The notes under the pieces were generated by a model. That model was not told the origin of the DNA and did not search any database. It saw nothing but the letters and a program-made list of their open reading frames with translations. Shown here in pieces: positions 1 through 10,910 of a stretch of DNA of 64,000 bases (positions are counted from its first letter, which is position 1; the number at the start of each line of letters is the position of its first letter). A program made the translations under genes and the position numbers. The stretch comes from Globisporangium splendens (Eukaryota > Oomycota > Peronosporomycetes > Pythiales > Pythiaceae): contig VFIW01000017.1 of assembly GCA_006386115.1 (NCBI GenBank), positions 310,001 to 374,000 of the forward strand, given 5' to 3'.

Positions 1-1
1 T

Positions 2-672
2 GCAACCATTCTGCCGTCCATTCTGCAACGTCAGTATGCGTGGCTCGTCGTCAATCTCGACCTCACGAATCGTCACTTGCAGGAAGCGCTCGTGCGTCTG
101 CAAGCTTGTTCCAGGCATCCTGCGGTGCGTCATTTCTACATTTTGATCGTTTTTCTCAACCATTTCTCTCACGTATATGCCACTTGCTTCGCTGCGAACT
201 GCAGGGCGATGATGATGACAACGATGCGTTCACCCTCCGCACTGGAACTGAAACAAGCAGCGGTCACAACGGCTCGCTGAGCCTGGAGCACATGAAGTGG
301 GCCGTGAGCTTCTTAGCGCTGAGTCAGAAGGAAGCCGAGGCGCTCGTGGCTGCGTCTATCCCGACGACAGGAAGCTCGGACGTATCGGCACATGATGCTC
401 ACGAGGCAATCGACACAACTGTGCATCAGTCTCAAGTTCTGCCGGACGACACGAAGCAATTGATCGCGATGTGTCTTTGCTTTATGAGCGTAGTGCGACG
501 AGGCACGTCGACAACGTCCCCGCGAATCCCGCCGCTTGTCACGCAGAAGCTCATGGAGCGGCTGCTGGAGCTGCTCGAGCCGCGATACGACGGCAACATG
601 GATCTCTATGCCGAGCTCCGTGCTGCGGCCGAAGGCGTCATCCCCACGCTTCACGGCGCGTCGTCGACGTAA
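2..672 (+). CDS. C-terminal end of an unrecognised protein (5' partial)
   Basis: Two exons are visible: 2-124, entering from outside the window, and 205-672, ending in TAA. The 80-nt intron 125-204 has donor GTGCGT and acceptor CTGCAG and keeps phase 0. The visible part is about 196 residues. The first exon reads as an amphipathic helical segment, then comes a short run of Asp, a Ser/Thr-rich linker and a helical tail around 'KLMERLLELLEPRYDG'. I do not recognise a family; a HEAT/ARM-type helical protein is possible but unproven. Codon use is normal for the window, so it is probably a genuine gene end rather than a chance frame. Confidence 0.6.
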   Translation, partial: NHSAVHSATSVCVARRQSRPHESSLAGSARASASLFQASCGASFLHFDRFSQPFLSRICHLLRCELQGDDDDNDAFTLRTGTETSSGHNGSLSLEHMKWAVSFLALSQKEAEALVAASIPTTGSSDVSAHDAHEAIDTTVHQSQVLPDDTKQLIAMCLCFMSVVRRGTSTTSPRIPPLVTQKLMERLLELLEPRYDGNMDLYAELRAAAEGVIPTLHGASST

Positions 673-1365
673 TGGCAATTACACCATCACCAGTGACAGG
701 ACAGCAATTGCGACCGCGGCTGCGAGCGCATCTCCCTCATCAAGAAAGCGTCATCAGATGATTTTCTGGAGTCGAGACGAAAATGCCCAGCTGCACGACC
801 CCACGACAGTCAGGATTTGTAATGTGACGCGAAAAACGCGGCGAGGACCTTCCTTGTGTTGTTGTGACGTTGTCGCTCGCACGAATGCGTTTGCGCTATA
901 GAATGCGAGGTCAGACGCCGTCTGGTCTTTCTCCACGCGCACTGCGTCTGTCTGTTCCTGCGCGATCTCCCTCCAAGTGCATGCGTGTCATGTCATGAGC
1001 ATGCATATCCTCCGTCTCTCGCTGGATCCTGCAGACTGATTGGCTGCGACGAGAAAACAGGGGAGAAGCATGAAGCAATTTCGACAGTGTAATGACGGTG
1101 TGTTGCATCATGCATGCATAGCGCCATGGCAGACGCGCATTCTCGTTAGCTCATGAGGCCATGCGCTGATAATCGGGACATGTTTGATGGTGGTGACGCG
1201 ATGGAAAGGACAATAAGACACGACGCCATGCATGCGTTACAGCAATTATAAAAGCAGAAATGGTTCACATTCTCTTATCTTCTTAAGTACATCAAAATGC
1301 TTAAATGCTGTCCTTCGCTTTCCTATGTGTGTGGACAGATAGATGGTGGTGGCGGTCAAGCTCAC
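673..1365. other. Intergenic region between convergent genes
   Basis: About 690 bases between the stop of the partial gene and the stop of the minus-strand transporter. I see no open frame with splice logic and no RNA gene. It presumably holds the two 3' ends. Confidence 0.5.
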
Positions 1366-3075
1366 TCACTCTATAGCTTTTTTTTCCTTGACCATGGTGG
1401 TCATGGAGGGGCCGATTTCGTTCACCGAGAGGATGGGTGAGCGCATGTTCGAGTCGCGCGGGATGAAGTTGAGCAGCGCGCTCCAGCCCGTGCGGCCGGC
1501 CGAGTTGCCGTAGCCGTACACGAAGTACGAGACGATGGCGGCGCCGATCCACGCGCAGCTGAGCGCCATGCCCTTGTGCGAGATCTGCGCCGCGAGGTAG
1601 AAGTCGGCGAGGATCGAGATCGTCGGGATGAACGGCACGAGCGGCGCCGAAAAGTTCACCGGGTCGTTCGGCTCCTGCGGGCACTTGATGTAGAACACGA
1701 CGGACGTGACCAGCGTCAGCACGAGGAAGATGATAGCGAGCACGAGGCACCAGTCGCGGCTGTCGTTCACGTAGCCCTGCTGGTAGAAGAACGTCGACAT
1801 GAGCGAGAACACGACGATGGCACCAATGTACTTGCGGCACGTGTTGGGCGATTCCTTGCGCGTGCGCACCATCATGAGCGCGACGTTGGACATCACGAAC
1901 GAGAGCAAGATGCCGAAGCTCACAATGTCCCAGAGCGTGTCGAACGGCACGAGGAACGCGATGACCGTGAAGAAGATGCCGGTCATGAGCGTGTTGACGA
2001 ACAGGTTGCCCTTGTCGTCGACCTTGGCGAAGATCTGCGGCATGAGGCCATCGCACGCCAGCGCGTAGTTGAGACGCGGCTGCGCGAGGAACGAGATGAG
2101 CACGACGACTGGCATCGTCACGGTCTCACCAGCACGCACGATCTCGGCGGCCCAGTGCTTGCCTTGGAACTCGAAACCGACAGGGAAACTCACGACGTCC
2201 TCGAATGGCTGCATACCCGAGAGCACGAGCGACGCGAACACGGACAGGAACATGGTGCCCGTGACGACACCGATGACGGCGCGCGGCATCGTCGTCTTTG
2301 GGTTCTTGGCCTCAGCGGCGAGACAGCACACTTCGTCAAAGCCAATGTAGCCGAAAAAAGCCTGCGACGCACCCGTGATCACACCCTGGAAGCCGTACTT
2401 CTTGCCGTCGTCGGTCGAGATGCGGTCTGGGATGAACGGCGAGAGGTTGGACGAGTCCATGACCGCGAAACCCGCGACGATGATGAACAGCACGACCACG
2501 ACCTTGAGCGTCGTGATCGTGTTCACAAAGAACTTGCCGAAGCGCACACCGCAGAGCAGCACGATCACAGACAGCGCCATGATCAGGGCACCCAAGAAGT
2601 TCGTGTGATCCGTGTTGAGCCAGTTGTACTCGTGGCCCGGATGCTCGTACTGGAGCCACTCCTGGACCTTGCCTGCCCAACTGCGCGCCACACCGGCACC
2701 CGAGACACCGTACTCGAGCGTCAAGAGCCACGCGGCCACGACCGCAGGTAACTCACCGATCGCGTGGTACGAGTACGCGTACGTGGAACCGGACGACGGC
2801 ACGCGCGTCGACAGCTCCATATACGCCAACGCGTTCATGCAGCACACGACACCGGCGATGGTCCACGAGAGCACGGCGGCTGGCCCGGCCGTGCCCGAGA
2901 TGATGTCGCCGGTCGTCGCGAAGACGCCACTACCGACGGTACCGCCGATACCGATACAGATGAGATCGAAGAGCGAGAGCGAGCGCGGCAGGTCCGCCGA
3001 GTTCTCCTCGGCGTGGATCACCTTCAGCGGCTTGGTGCGCCAGATGTTCTCGAAAAACGACGGCTTGGACTCCAT
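1366..3075 (-). CDS. Cationic amino acid transporter (CAT/SLC7-like, APC superfamily)
   Basis: Single exon, 569 residues, ATG at 3075 and TGA at 1366. The N-terminal cytosolic stretch is followed by the APC signature in the first membrane segment ('GIGGTVGSGVFATTG', about residues 41-55), which unwinds to bind substrate in this superfamily. About 12-14 hydrophobic segments follow, with the paired last helices near residues 480-535 typical of the CAT subgroup. A CAT-type 'GFDEVCCLAAEAKNP' loop lies near residue 245. The likely role is uptake of basic amino acids across the plasma membrane or vacuolar membrane; substrate and membrane cannot be settled from sequence. Length is normal for the family (about 570-650). 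It is intronless, unlike most neighbours. Confidence 0.9.
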   Translation of the reverse strand: MESKPSFFENIWRTKPLKVIHAEENSADLPRSLSLFDLICIGIGGTVGSGVFATTGDIISGTAGPAAVLSWTIAGVVCCMNALAYMELSTRVPSSGSTYAYSYHAIGELPAVVAAWLLTLEYGVSGAGVARSWAGKVQEWLQYEHPGHEYNWLNTDHTNFLGALIMALSVIVLLCGVRFGKFFVNTITTLKVVVVLFIIVAGFAVMDSSNLSPFIPDRISTDDGKKYGFQGVITGASQAFFGYIGFDEVCCLAAEAKNPKTTMPRAVIGVVTGTMFLSVFASLVLSGMQPFEDVVSFPVGFEFQGKHWAAEIVRAGETVTMPVVVLISFLAQPRLNYALACDGLMPQIFAKVDDKGNLFVNTLMTGIFFTVIAFLVPFDTLWDIVSFGILLSFVMSNVALMMVRTRKESPNTCRKYIGAIVVFSLMSTFFYQQGYVNDSRDWCLVLAIIFLVLTLVTSVVFYIKCPQEPNDPVNFSAPLVPFIPTISILADFYLAAQISHKGMALSCAWIGAAIVSYFVYGYGNSAGRTGWSALLNFIPRDSNMRSPILSVNEIGPSMTTMVKEKKAIE

Positions 3076-5497
3076 CTTTCTCGACTATGTTTGAGCTGGC
3101 GGGCGGATTCGGGAATGCCACGCAGACGCAGCAACGCGTCGTCGATGGCCGAGAGACCAACGCGCGCGCCTCTCGTGAGCGCCAGCAGCGCAGGCATCGC
3201 GACACGAGAGAGAGAGAGAGAGAGACCCAAGACCACTCATCCTCATGCCCGTGCTCTGCGCTCAAAAGCACCCCGTCCACACGCAGCAAAAATACCGCTG
3301 TTCCTGATCCAGAAGAGCCCTAATCCCCTAAATGGAAGTGACAATGTTAAAACTAGGTCAACAATTTATCCGGAATTGGTATATGGACAACGCGATCACT
3401 GTCCAGAATGCTTCCATTCTGGGTATAGTATACGCAGTAAAGAGCGATTGTTGTGTGTAAAGACGTCCTAATTGTATGAAAAACATACAGCATACTGAGC
3501 GCAAGTGTGTGGACTTGTCAAGACGCTCAGCAAATCCCTTGAAACCGATCTGAAGATCACACGCATACACATAAAAGAAACACCGAACCTTCCAATCAAC
3601 AGTTTGGAGCTGTTCAGTGGATCCTCTGTGTACAATACCGCCGGTCGAGTCTGCGCATACAAAAACCAAGAGAACGATACAAAATGAGAAAGAAAAATCC
3701 AAATGCTGTGAGTATCAAAAATGGACTCTTTTGCATGGCTGGCTGGCATGGCGAGCAGGTGTTCGTAAATCCATTGCATCCCATACAAAACAAAGATAAG
3801 TTCGAGATTAGCTGGTGTATACAGGCATGAGAATGTTTCCCCAATGGTCTTCCAATCGCCCCATTTTTGTTGAAGTCACCTGCATCATCTTGTTGGACAG
3901 GGAGGTGCAACGCAATCCTGTCAAACTTGATGCACCAAGTGGACCCGGCTCTCTTGTGTGGTTTCTTTTTTTCTTTTCAGTGGGACTGGGGGAACAGAGT
4001 TTGATGTGTGTGGACTCTTCGACAACAAACTGGACAAGAAGAATGCAAATGTGCACAATCGTGCAGGCATTTGTCAAGAGACTTGAGTGCAAAAAGAAGA
4101 AGAAGAAGGAAAAAGCCTGCAGCGCACAACGACAGCCTCGGTATGTGACTAGTGTTTACTGATGATGGCGAAACCATCTGTGGCGCTCATCTACCAGCAA
4201 GTGTCACGTGTGCATCGAAACACAGCATGCTGGGGATGTGAGCTCTTCCGTGGATTGGCTCACACTTTGGGTGGGTGGATACGGTACACAGCACATTTAT
4301 GGTGTGAGTTTTGTTGCTTGCGTTGGACAAGCCTCAGAAAAAGATCGCGGCTTCACACAAAAGGTAGAGTCTACTGTAAGAAGAAACCACATGCGAAGAC
4401 CAAACAAGAAGAGCGAGTGGCCATGACGCGAAGGTCGTCGGCATGCAGTCGCCCTAATCGAGTGGGATGCCTAGACACCACACAGTTGCTCATCTGGATC
4501 TACACTTTGTCCTTTTCTGCTATCATCCGTCCGAGCAGCAAACGAACAGGAGAGAAAGCTGCGCTTCTGTCCAATGTCCATCTCGCGGATCCACGGAAGC
4601 TACACTTTCTTTATCTTGCCAAAAAGTGATCCATTCCAAATTTGCAAGAACCGACAAGCAGACAAAACCTGTGGAAATGCATATCTCGAGATCCCACTGT
4701 TGAGTCGCTCTCAAATGATCCGCCGTTTTTTGTGCTGAGAGCTGACAATTGAGCCAACGTCTGTCTGTTGTCTTGAGCCTGCAGCGCAGTACAACAACAG
4801 GACGGAGACTCTACTCTCTATGCAGTCACACATGCATTCCAAATAACCTCATACAACATAATGAGCTTTTGAGCAGCATGCCACTGCAAAGGGAATCGTC
4901 TGATAGTGACAGAACCTGCAAGTTGGCACACCAATTGTCCTCTTGTGAAATTTTATGTGTCGTTATAATGAATGATGGATCGTGACTACAGAGAGTAATG
5001 TGTGCTTCGTATTCATCCGCGGTCTCAGCCGATTGCTGCCTCGAGAGGTCCAAACCTTCCCGCCTCTGCATCCCCCTACAGTATCCATACTGTGCGCAAC
5101 ATGTACGGTTCCGCGTCCTCGCGTCCCGTCAGCATTTTCCCTGCGTTGGCAGGTGACAGACCCCCTCTGTGTGGTCTGATTTATGCATCATAGAGAGGTT
5201 CTCACTGTATCAAGTTGAGAATCGCCCAATGATCTAACAATGCAACGTCAAGAGATGGGCCGAGGTAAAAGGGATGCAACCACCTCACCAATGCGGCTTT
5301 CGTTCTCTCCCTCAACATGGGTGGGGTTCGGAACCGACTCGCCACGGTACTGTACAATCATCATGTGCAACATGCGCTTGTGCATGCGGCAACAAAAAAA
5401 CAACCTTGCTGCAAGAAATGTTTGCTGTGTCATACACTCCGTCACCTGCGTCCTGTGCTTGCGCATTCGCATTCTTGCCATCACCATACCGTCTTCC
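3076..5497. other. Long stretch without a supportable gene
   Basis: About 2.4 kb between the transporter start and the 3' end of the armadillo-like gene. It is richer in A/T and T-runs than the flanking genes and contains a (GA)n microsatellite at about 3205-3225. Open frames are short, lack splice-linked continuation and show no recognisable domain on either strand. No tRNA or rRNA was recognised. The part next to 3075 must hold the transporter promoter. Confidence 0.5.
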
Positions 5498-7244
5498 TTA
5501 TGTGCCTTCGATGGTGGCAATGGCGCGTTCGCACAGCACCTGCAGCGCATGCGTCGTCGTGGCGCTGTTGTAGACCACTTTGACGGCTCTTGACGCCCCC
5601 AGCCGCGTCAATGGGATTTGGTTCGCATCTACAAGTGTTGGTTTGCCACACAGTAAGGTGCCTCAGGCACACACACGCACGCATGATATCCCATCTTTTT
5701 TCAGTACCGCTGCAAACATGCCTCGTCACTACATGCTGAGCTGGCACGCACCGATGGTCGCGATGAGCTCAAGGAGTCGGATGGCCTGGCCCGCGACGTG
5801 GACCATGTCTCCGGCCGACTGGACCACCACGAGCGCGAACTCGTGCGCACCCGCCTGCACCAGGTGCGCGATCCGCGCGGGATGCACGGCGGTACCTTTG
5901 CAGCATAAACAATCACAACCACATGATAAAAATGCCATACATTTCTGAAGACAGCGGGAGTATTGATACGCGCATACCTGCGAATGTGGGATCACCTGTG
6001 ACAGCGACGCGGCAGAAGAGCATGCACGCGACGTAGTACAGCGCGTGGCATTGCGAGCTTTCCCCATGCTTCTTTGCGGACGCTGATCCGCGGATGCGCT
6101 GCGTCGCTGTGATCATTGCTAACGGACCTTCGCCCGCGCAGACTGCGTCTTTTGCTGCATCTGTACACACACCAAACAGTGTGAGCGCCAGTCCCCTCGT
6201 CTCATGCCTCTCTCTCTCTCTCTCTCTCTGCAAGCCTCAAAGGCGGAATCTCCTCAGATCCCCATCCTCCTCCCTCTCATTTCGTTCAATATTCCCTCCA
6301 TTCGTAATGGAAAAGACCAAGAAAAGCAAGTCCAGACGCACCGTTTTGTCGGATACAGAGCTCGAGAAGCTTGAACACGTGCCACAGAACGAGCGCGGTC
6401 GCACCCTCATTCTCGCCGCCTGCGCAGCCATGGACGAACTCGACGACTTGCGCCACGATTCCCAGGTCTACGAGTTCATTCTGGATGGACGCTGCAAATG
6501 ATGACCCAAAGAGTTGTGAGCAGCGTTTTGCTTGCCCATACCACGCGATCTAATATTGCAATAATCAAAGGTTGTAGCTTACGCTGGAGCGTAGTGAGCT
6601 GGAACGACGTCTGCGTGATGCTCGGAATGAGACGAGGACACTCAGCGTCTCGATCGCGACCTCCGCGTTGCGCTCTCTTGCACAAAAGCCGTACATAATG
6701 ACAAACCCATCCATCACTTAGCGATGTCGAGCAACTAATCATCAGCAGTAGCGTAAATATTTGAAAGCTACCGTGCTCGTAAACAATCGCGAGAACAGCC
6801 TCGACGCCATGCTGGACTTCCGGTTCAGACGTTTCCATCTGCAGGCGCTCGCAAATCGCTTGGAAGAGACCCACCGTCGTGATATCTGATTGATTATCTG
6901 CCGACCCGCAACAGCATATGCATCTCATTTTCACATTATGAGTTTCATATTGAGCAAAACCGTGGCTAAGTTAACGCACCATGCGGCGCAAGGGGCATAT
7001 CAAAGCACAACAGACTCGCAAGGCGGCATACTACCATCAAGGCGTATCACAACCTCCACATACCTCGCAGCACGATCGTTCTCCGCAAAAAGCGACAGCA
7101 GAATGCGACCACGAGGTCCTCGTCCTCCACGTGGTCAGCGACAATCTCCACGAGCAGCGGTAGCAGTTGCGCGTCTTCGATAATCTCGAGCCGCACAGCG
7201 TGGCGCGCGAGGATCAACCGCGACAGCTCGACGCACGTCTCCAT
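5498..7244 (-). CDS. Armadillo-like helical repeat protein, host of a nested gene
   Basis: Five exons: 7244-7064, 6885-6772, 6160-5978, 5895-5752 and 5628-5498, giving 753 nt and 250 residues ending in TAA. All four introns are phase 1 with GT-AG ends, which strongly supports the model. The protein is a series of about 40-residue all-helical units rich in Leu/Ala/Val, for example 'AQLLPLLVEIVADHVEDEDL' and 'IAHLVQAGAHEFALVVVQSA', as in ARM/HEAT proteins; ARMC6-like is one possibility. The ATG at 7244 opens the first exon I can see. An acceptor-like CAG sits at 7263-7265, so a further upstream exon and a longer N-terminus are possible. Intron 2 (6771-6161, 611 nt) is several times longer than the others and contains the complete plus-strand gene at 6307-6721. 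Confidence 0.7.
6208..6229. repeat. (TC)n microsatellite
   Basis: Run of TC dinucleotides about 80 bases upstream of the nested gene's ATG, inside intron 2 of the host gene. Confidence 0.8.
6307..6721 (+). CDS. Small coiled-coil protein nested in an intron of the opposite strand
   Basis: Exon 1 is 6307-6465 (53 codons) and exon 2 is 6578-6721, ending in TAG. The 112-nt intron has donor CAG/GTCTAC and acceptor TTGTAG and keeps phase 0. The 100-residue product starts with a basic stretch (MEKTKKSKSRR) and continues as a charged helical region, 'MDELDDLRHDSQ' joined to 'LTLERSELERRLRDARNE', which reads as one coiled coil across the junction. Without splicing the frame stops after 64 residues. 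The upstream (TC)n tract at about 6208-6229 may be part of its promoter or 5' UTR. I do not recognise the family; small adaptor subunits of kinetochore or vesicle complexes look like this, but no function is claimed. Confidence 0.6.
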
Positions 7245-8491
7245 ACTCGGCGCAATAGAACTGCATCAGGCGTGCCGCATTATGGCGCTGCAGAACAGAG
7301 TCTTGTTTCCCCCTGTCTCTCTCTTTAAGAGCAGCATCGCTTCCTGCTGGCTTTTGCACATTTTCCAACGCCACCCGCCCGTTGGGACTTGTGCAGTTGG
7401 GGGGATCCTGTCGTGGCGGTTTCACAGTCTGACGCTATATTGTATAGGAAAAACTACATCAGTAGTGCGCATCTTGGTGGGTCTCTGTCGTGCTGTCAGC
7501 CGATCCTTTTTCTTGATCAATGAAGGAATAGGATCGCTGCAAGATACTCTTGTTTGTTTTGCAGTCCTTCTGCTTTTTCTTTCGCACAGGCTCTCGAACG
7601 AAAACGACAGTTGTTTGCTTGGTGCGTAGCTCTCCGCTGTGCTGAAGACTGCACTGCAGAGTGAGCACATTAGTGGTTGCAACTATATTCGAACCTTTTT
7701 GCATTGCAGCTTTTCGCTTTGCCAAAGTGCCTTTTCGTCGCGTCTATGTTCCTCTGAGGCAGAAAGGGTGCTGCTATTTAAGCGCAAAAGATACCACGTT
7801 GAAGCGGACAAAATTGCAATCCTCACCCTAATAAGGGGGTTGTCACCACCATTATATAGGGGTAAGCTTGTGCCTGCATGGTCCCATGTTTTAGTCCCTC
7901 GCCCTAAACGTTCCATTTTTCACTTGCTTTATTTCGATTGTGCTCGTTGATTGGCCAAAATGTAATAAAACCTCGTCTGAGGTGTTTTAGGGGAAAAGAT
8001 AAAATGCGAGCTTAAAGGGACGCCATCCCCACTCAAGCGACGCTATCCCCTCAGCCTGTCTTTTCGGAGCCACCGGCTCCAGTGCGTGTGCGTGCGTCGA
8101 CTCGACTATTGCGCGAATTCCTTCCTCTGGCGTATCAAAGACCAGCGAACGTCTTTGTCTACCTGCGTGGCTGTACCCAACCAGCGCCATTCCAGTCGAG
8201 ACGACGGCTCGTGTTGTTTGCGCGCAAAAGTCCGTTTGCTCGATTCGCCATTCACACCAAGCCTCGAAAGTTGCACCGTTTCGCACTTTTTTCTGTGTTG
8301 CGTGCGCATCCCTATCTAGTTTGTGTGTTGTACAGTATCGGCTCTTGAAGGACACAAACAAGCAAGCAAGCAAACAACAAGCTCCCCACCACACAATACA
8401 AGCAGACAAGTCCAGTTGCACACGTCCTGACTGAGCTCATCCCCCTTGTCTGCAAACGCCATCGTTCTTCCACAATAAAAGAAGTCGCAGA
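7245..8491. other. Intergenic region between divergent genes
   Basis: About 1.25 kb between the first visible exon of the armadillo-like gene and the MYB start. It should carry the promoters of both. A TATATA-like run is present at about 7853-7859. The long minus frame near 7987-8421 has no good domain and overlaps the MYB promoter, so I do not call it. Confidence 0.4.
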
Positions 8492-10507
8492 ATGGGCAAA
8501 CACGGCGGCGGCAAGAACGGCGAAGCGGGCTCCACGTACGAGCGCCGCGCGTGGACGCGCAAAGAGGACGACGCCATCATTCGCCTCGTGGACGAGTACG
8601 GCACCAAGCGCTGGAGCGTCATCTCGGACCACCTCAACGGCGAGAATCACGGCACCGAGCGCACGGGCAAGCAGTGTCGGACCAGGTGCGTTGCGTGCGT
8701 GTTTGTTTGCATGTGGTTTGGTGTGTTGTTGTTGCAAGTGCAGGATACTTACTTGTACGTGTGTATGTTGTGTAAATGCACGTGGATAGGTGGTTGAACC
8801 ATTTAGATCCTACGATCAAGAAAGATCCGTGGACGACAGAGGAAGAACAGATCATTGAGGACGCTCAGACGCGGCTCGGCAACAAATGGGCCGAGATCTC
8901 CAAGCTGCTTCCTGGACGGTTCGTGCATGCACCTTTTGTTATTTTGTGTTTGTATTTTGGTTATTCGGGGTTGCTTTGTTGAAGTTTCTCACACTCTACC
9001 TTTCTACCTATGCGTACCGATGTAGAACGGATAATGCGATCAAGAACCACTGGTATTCGTCCATGCGCCGAACGATGCGCCGCATGGCCAAGCAGCAGAA
9101 CAAGTCACTTGGGCAGAGCGGCCGCGCGGGAGGAGGCTCTAAGGCGAGCAAGCAGCACGCGGCTGCCGCATCGTCAAGTCACAGCGCGATAATCGGCAGC
9201 AGCGAGTCGCCCGCGGACTCGCCCAACAGCATGCGCCACGTGCTGCACGGCGGTTTCTCGTCGCCCAAGCAGGGAATGGCGTTCAAAGATTGCTACCACA
9301 TGCTGCTAAAGAACGGTGACGGCGGTCGCCATCACGACGAGGACCCCATTGGAGCTGCTCAGGACGGACCAGGGCTTGCAGGCAAGGCGACGCTCGGCCA
9401 CCACCTTCGCAGTGGCAATAACAAAGGCATGCTGAGCCTCCCAGGATCGATGGGCTCGCAGAAGAAAAACACGCCGTCTAAGCGCAAACGCAAAGATTTG
9501 CGGATCTGCACCGGCGTCTCGACCGGCCTCGACGCGGGCATGTTCTTGCCTGATACGCCGCGACGCGTGCTGCATACGCAGTTGCTGCTGCAGCTTCTGG
9601 AGAATTCTGGGACGAGCGACGATCTCACGCACATCAACCCGCACAACAACAGCATCCAGGTCGGCAGCAAGTTCGTGGATCCGTCGGCGGCGATGCACAC
9701 TGCGAAGCGGAAGAAGCGCAACGGTACAGCAAGTGGGAAAAGCGCGATGGTCCCCGTCGCGCTACAACCGTCGAGATCCAGCAATGGCAACGAGTACAAC
9801 AGTTTGGGCAATGAATCGCAGCACCATCTCGAAGAGCAGTCGTTGAACGACATGGGTAGCCCTTTCCACTCGTTCGAGCACCTGGATATCGACTTCAATG
9901 AGGTAAATGCGTTTTCCCAAAATGTATCTATGTGGCACTCTGGTCGTATCGCTGAACGTGGATATATTGTGATTGCAGCAAGTGGCCGAGCTTTTCAACA
10001 TGCCGACTCCCGTGGGGCTGCATCCGCCGCACAGTTTGCGTCGCTCGCCCCGCTTTGTCTCGCCCGGAGGGTTCTCGAAGCACGATCCGCAGAAGTTCTC
10101 GTTCGACGACCTCGATTTTCCTACCGACATGGAGTCGAATACCTTGGAGTTTGTGAGCATATCGATCTTGAACGCCTTGACCGTATTCAGTGGTATTGAT
10201 GGCTGTCTGTGTCCTTGTATCACTGTTTTACGATATGCAGGAAATACCTGGAGAAAACGGTGTGCTACGCCGCTCGCCTCGGTTGCGCACCGATGTCTCG
10301 GTTGCATTCCCGCACGCGAACGCGAACGTTAGCCTCGCACTGAGTCAGCCGTCGCCGCGGCACAAACGCTTTGCGCCGCCGACGATCGATGTCGCGATGC
10401 AGCAAGACACGTTTGAGTTCGACCACTCGATCACGCCAACGCTCAAGAGTCCGCAGCTCCGTCAGTGGCTCGATGGCTCACCGAAGAGCTTTATCGCGTC
10501 AGTGTGA
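8492..10507 (+). CDS. R2R3-type MYB transcription factor
   Basis: Five exons: 8492-8685, 8790-8918, 9026-9902, 9979-10152 and 10241-10507; 1641 nt, 546 residues. Repeat R2 (about residues 20-72) has its regularly spaced Trp residues (WTRKEDDAIIRLVDEYG, KRW, then W in RWLNHLDP). R3 follows (PWTTEEEQIIEDAQTRLGNKW ... TDNAIKNHWYSSMRR) and contains the DNA-recognition helix. Both intron 1 and intron 2 lie inside the MYB repeats at positions where intact repeats are rebuilt by splicing. The rest is Ser/Gly/Lys-rich with a nuclear-localisation-like 'SKRKRKD' and an acidic patch. It probably acts as a sequence-specific nuclear regulator. In oomycetes such MYBs often act in sporulation, but nothing here shows that for this gene. 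Confidence 0.9.
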
Positions 10508-10910
10508 GACGAGCTACGACCAGCCCCAGCCAACAAGTCGACTCCGCTTTCCAAGTCCGATAGATATTATAATAGTAAGTTGCGTGTAAAAACTTGGAGG
10601 CGAGATTTCGTAGAGAAAGGTGTTCGAGAAGCAAGCAGGATCACTGAGCAAGCAAACAAACACACATAGCAGCAGCAGTCGTATAGTAGGCGTGTACAAG
10701 AAGGGAAAGTATGCAATACCTGAGACCACAAAGCTTTTTGCTTCGATTCATTTGAGTGGGGTAAGGTGCGCAATTGTACAAAGCTCACCCTTCGTAGCCT
10801 AATAGGATGAACTCACATTGTTACGCACGCGTATCTCCTGGTAGATTTGGTCAATGTGTCAATTCAATTTCTGTGCTAGCAAAAACTACTCCCATCTTTG
10901 AAAATGTGGC
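10508..10910. other. Intergenic region between convergent genes
   Basis: About 400 bases between the MYB stop and the 3' end of the minus-strand coiled-coil locus. Nothing beyond 3' untranslated sequence is apparent. Confidence 0.5.

Noticed and set aside
1576..2751. Long plus-strand open frame opposite the amino acid transporter
   Set aside because: It is the complementary shadow of the transporter: Arg/His/Glu/Asp-dominated, without domain, and the minus strand has full family motifs.
3076..5497. Small genes or tRNAs in the 2.4 kb gap
   Set aside because: No frame had coding character on either strand and I could not fold a convincing tRNA by eye. A tRNAscan and Rfam search would settle it.
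7987..8421. Minus-strand frame of 144 codons upstream of MYB
   Set aside because: It overlaps the MYB promoter, has a Cys/Trp-rich start without family resemblance and no splice continuation. I cannot exclude a short real exon in its second half.
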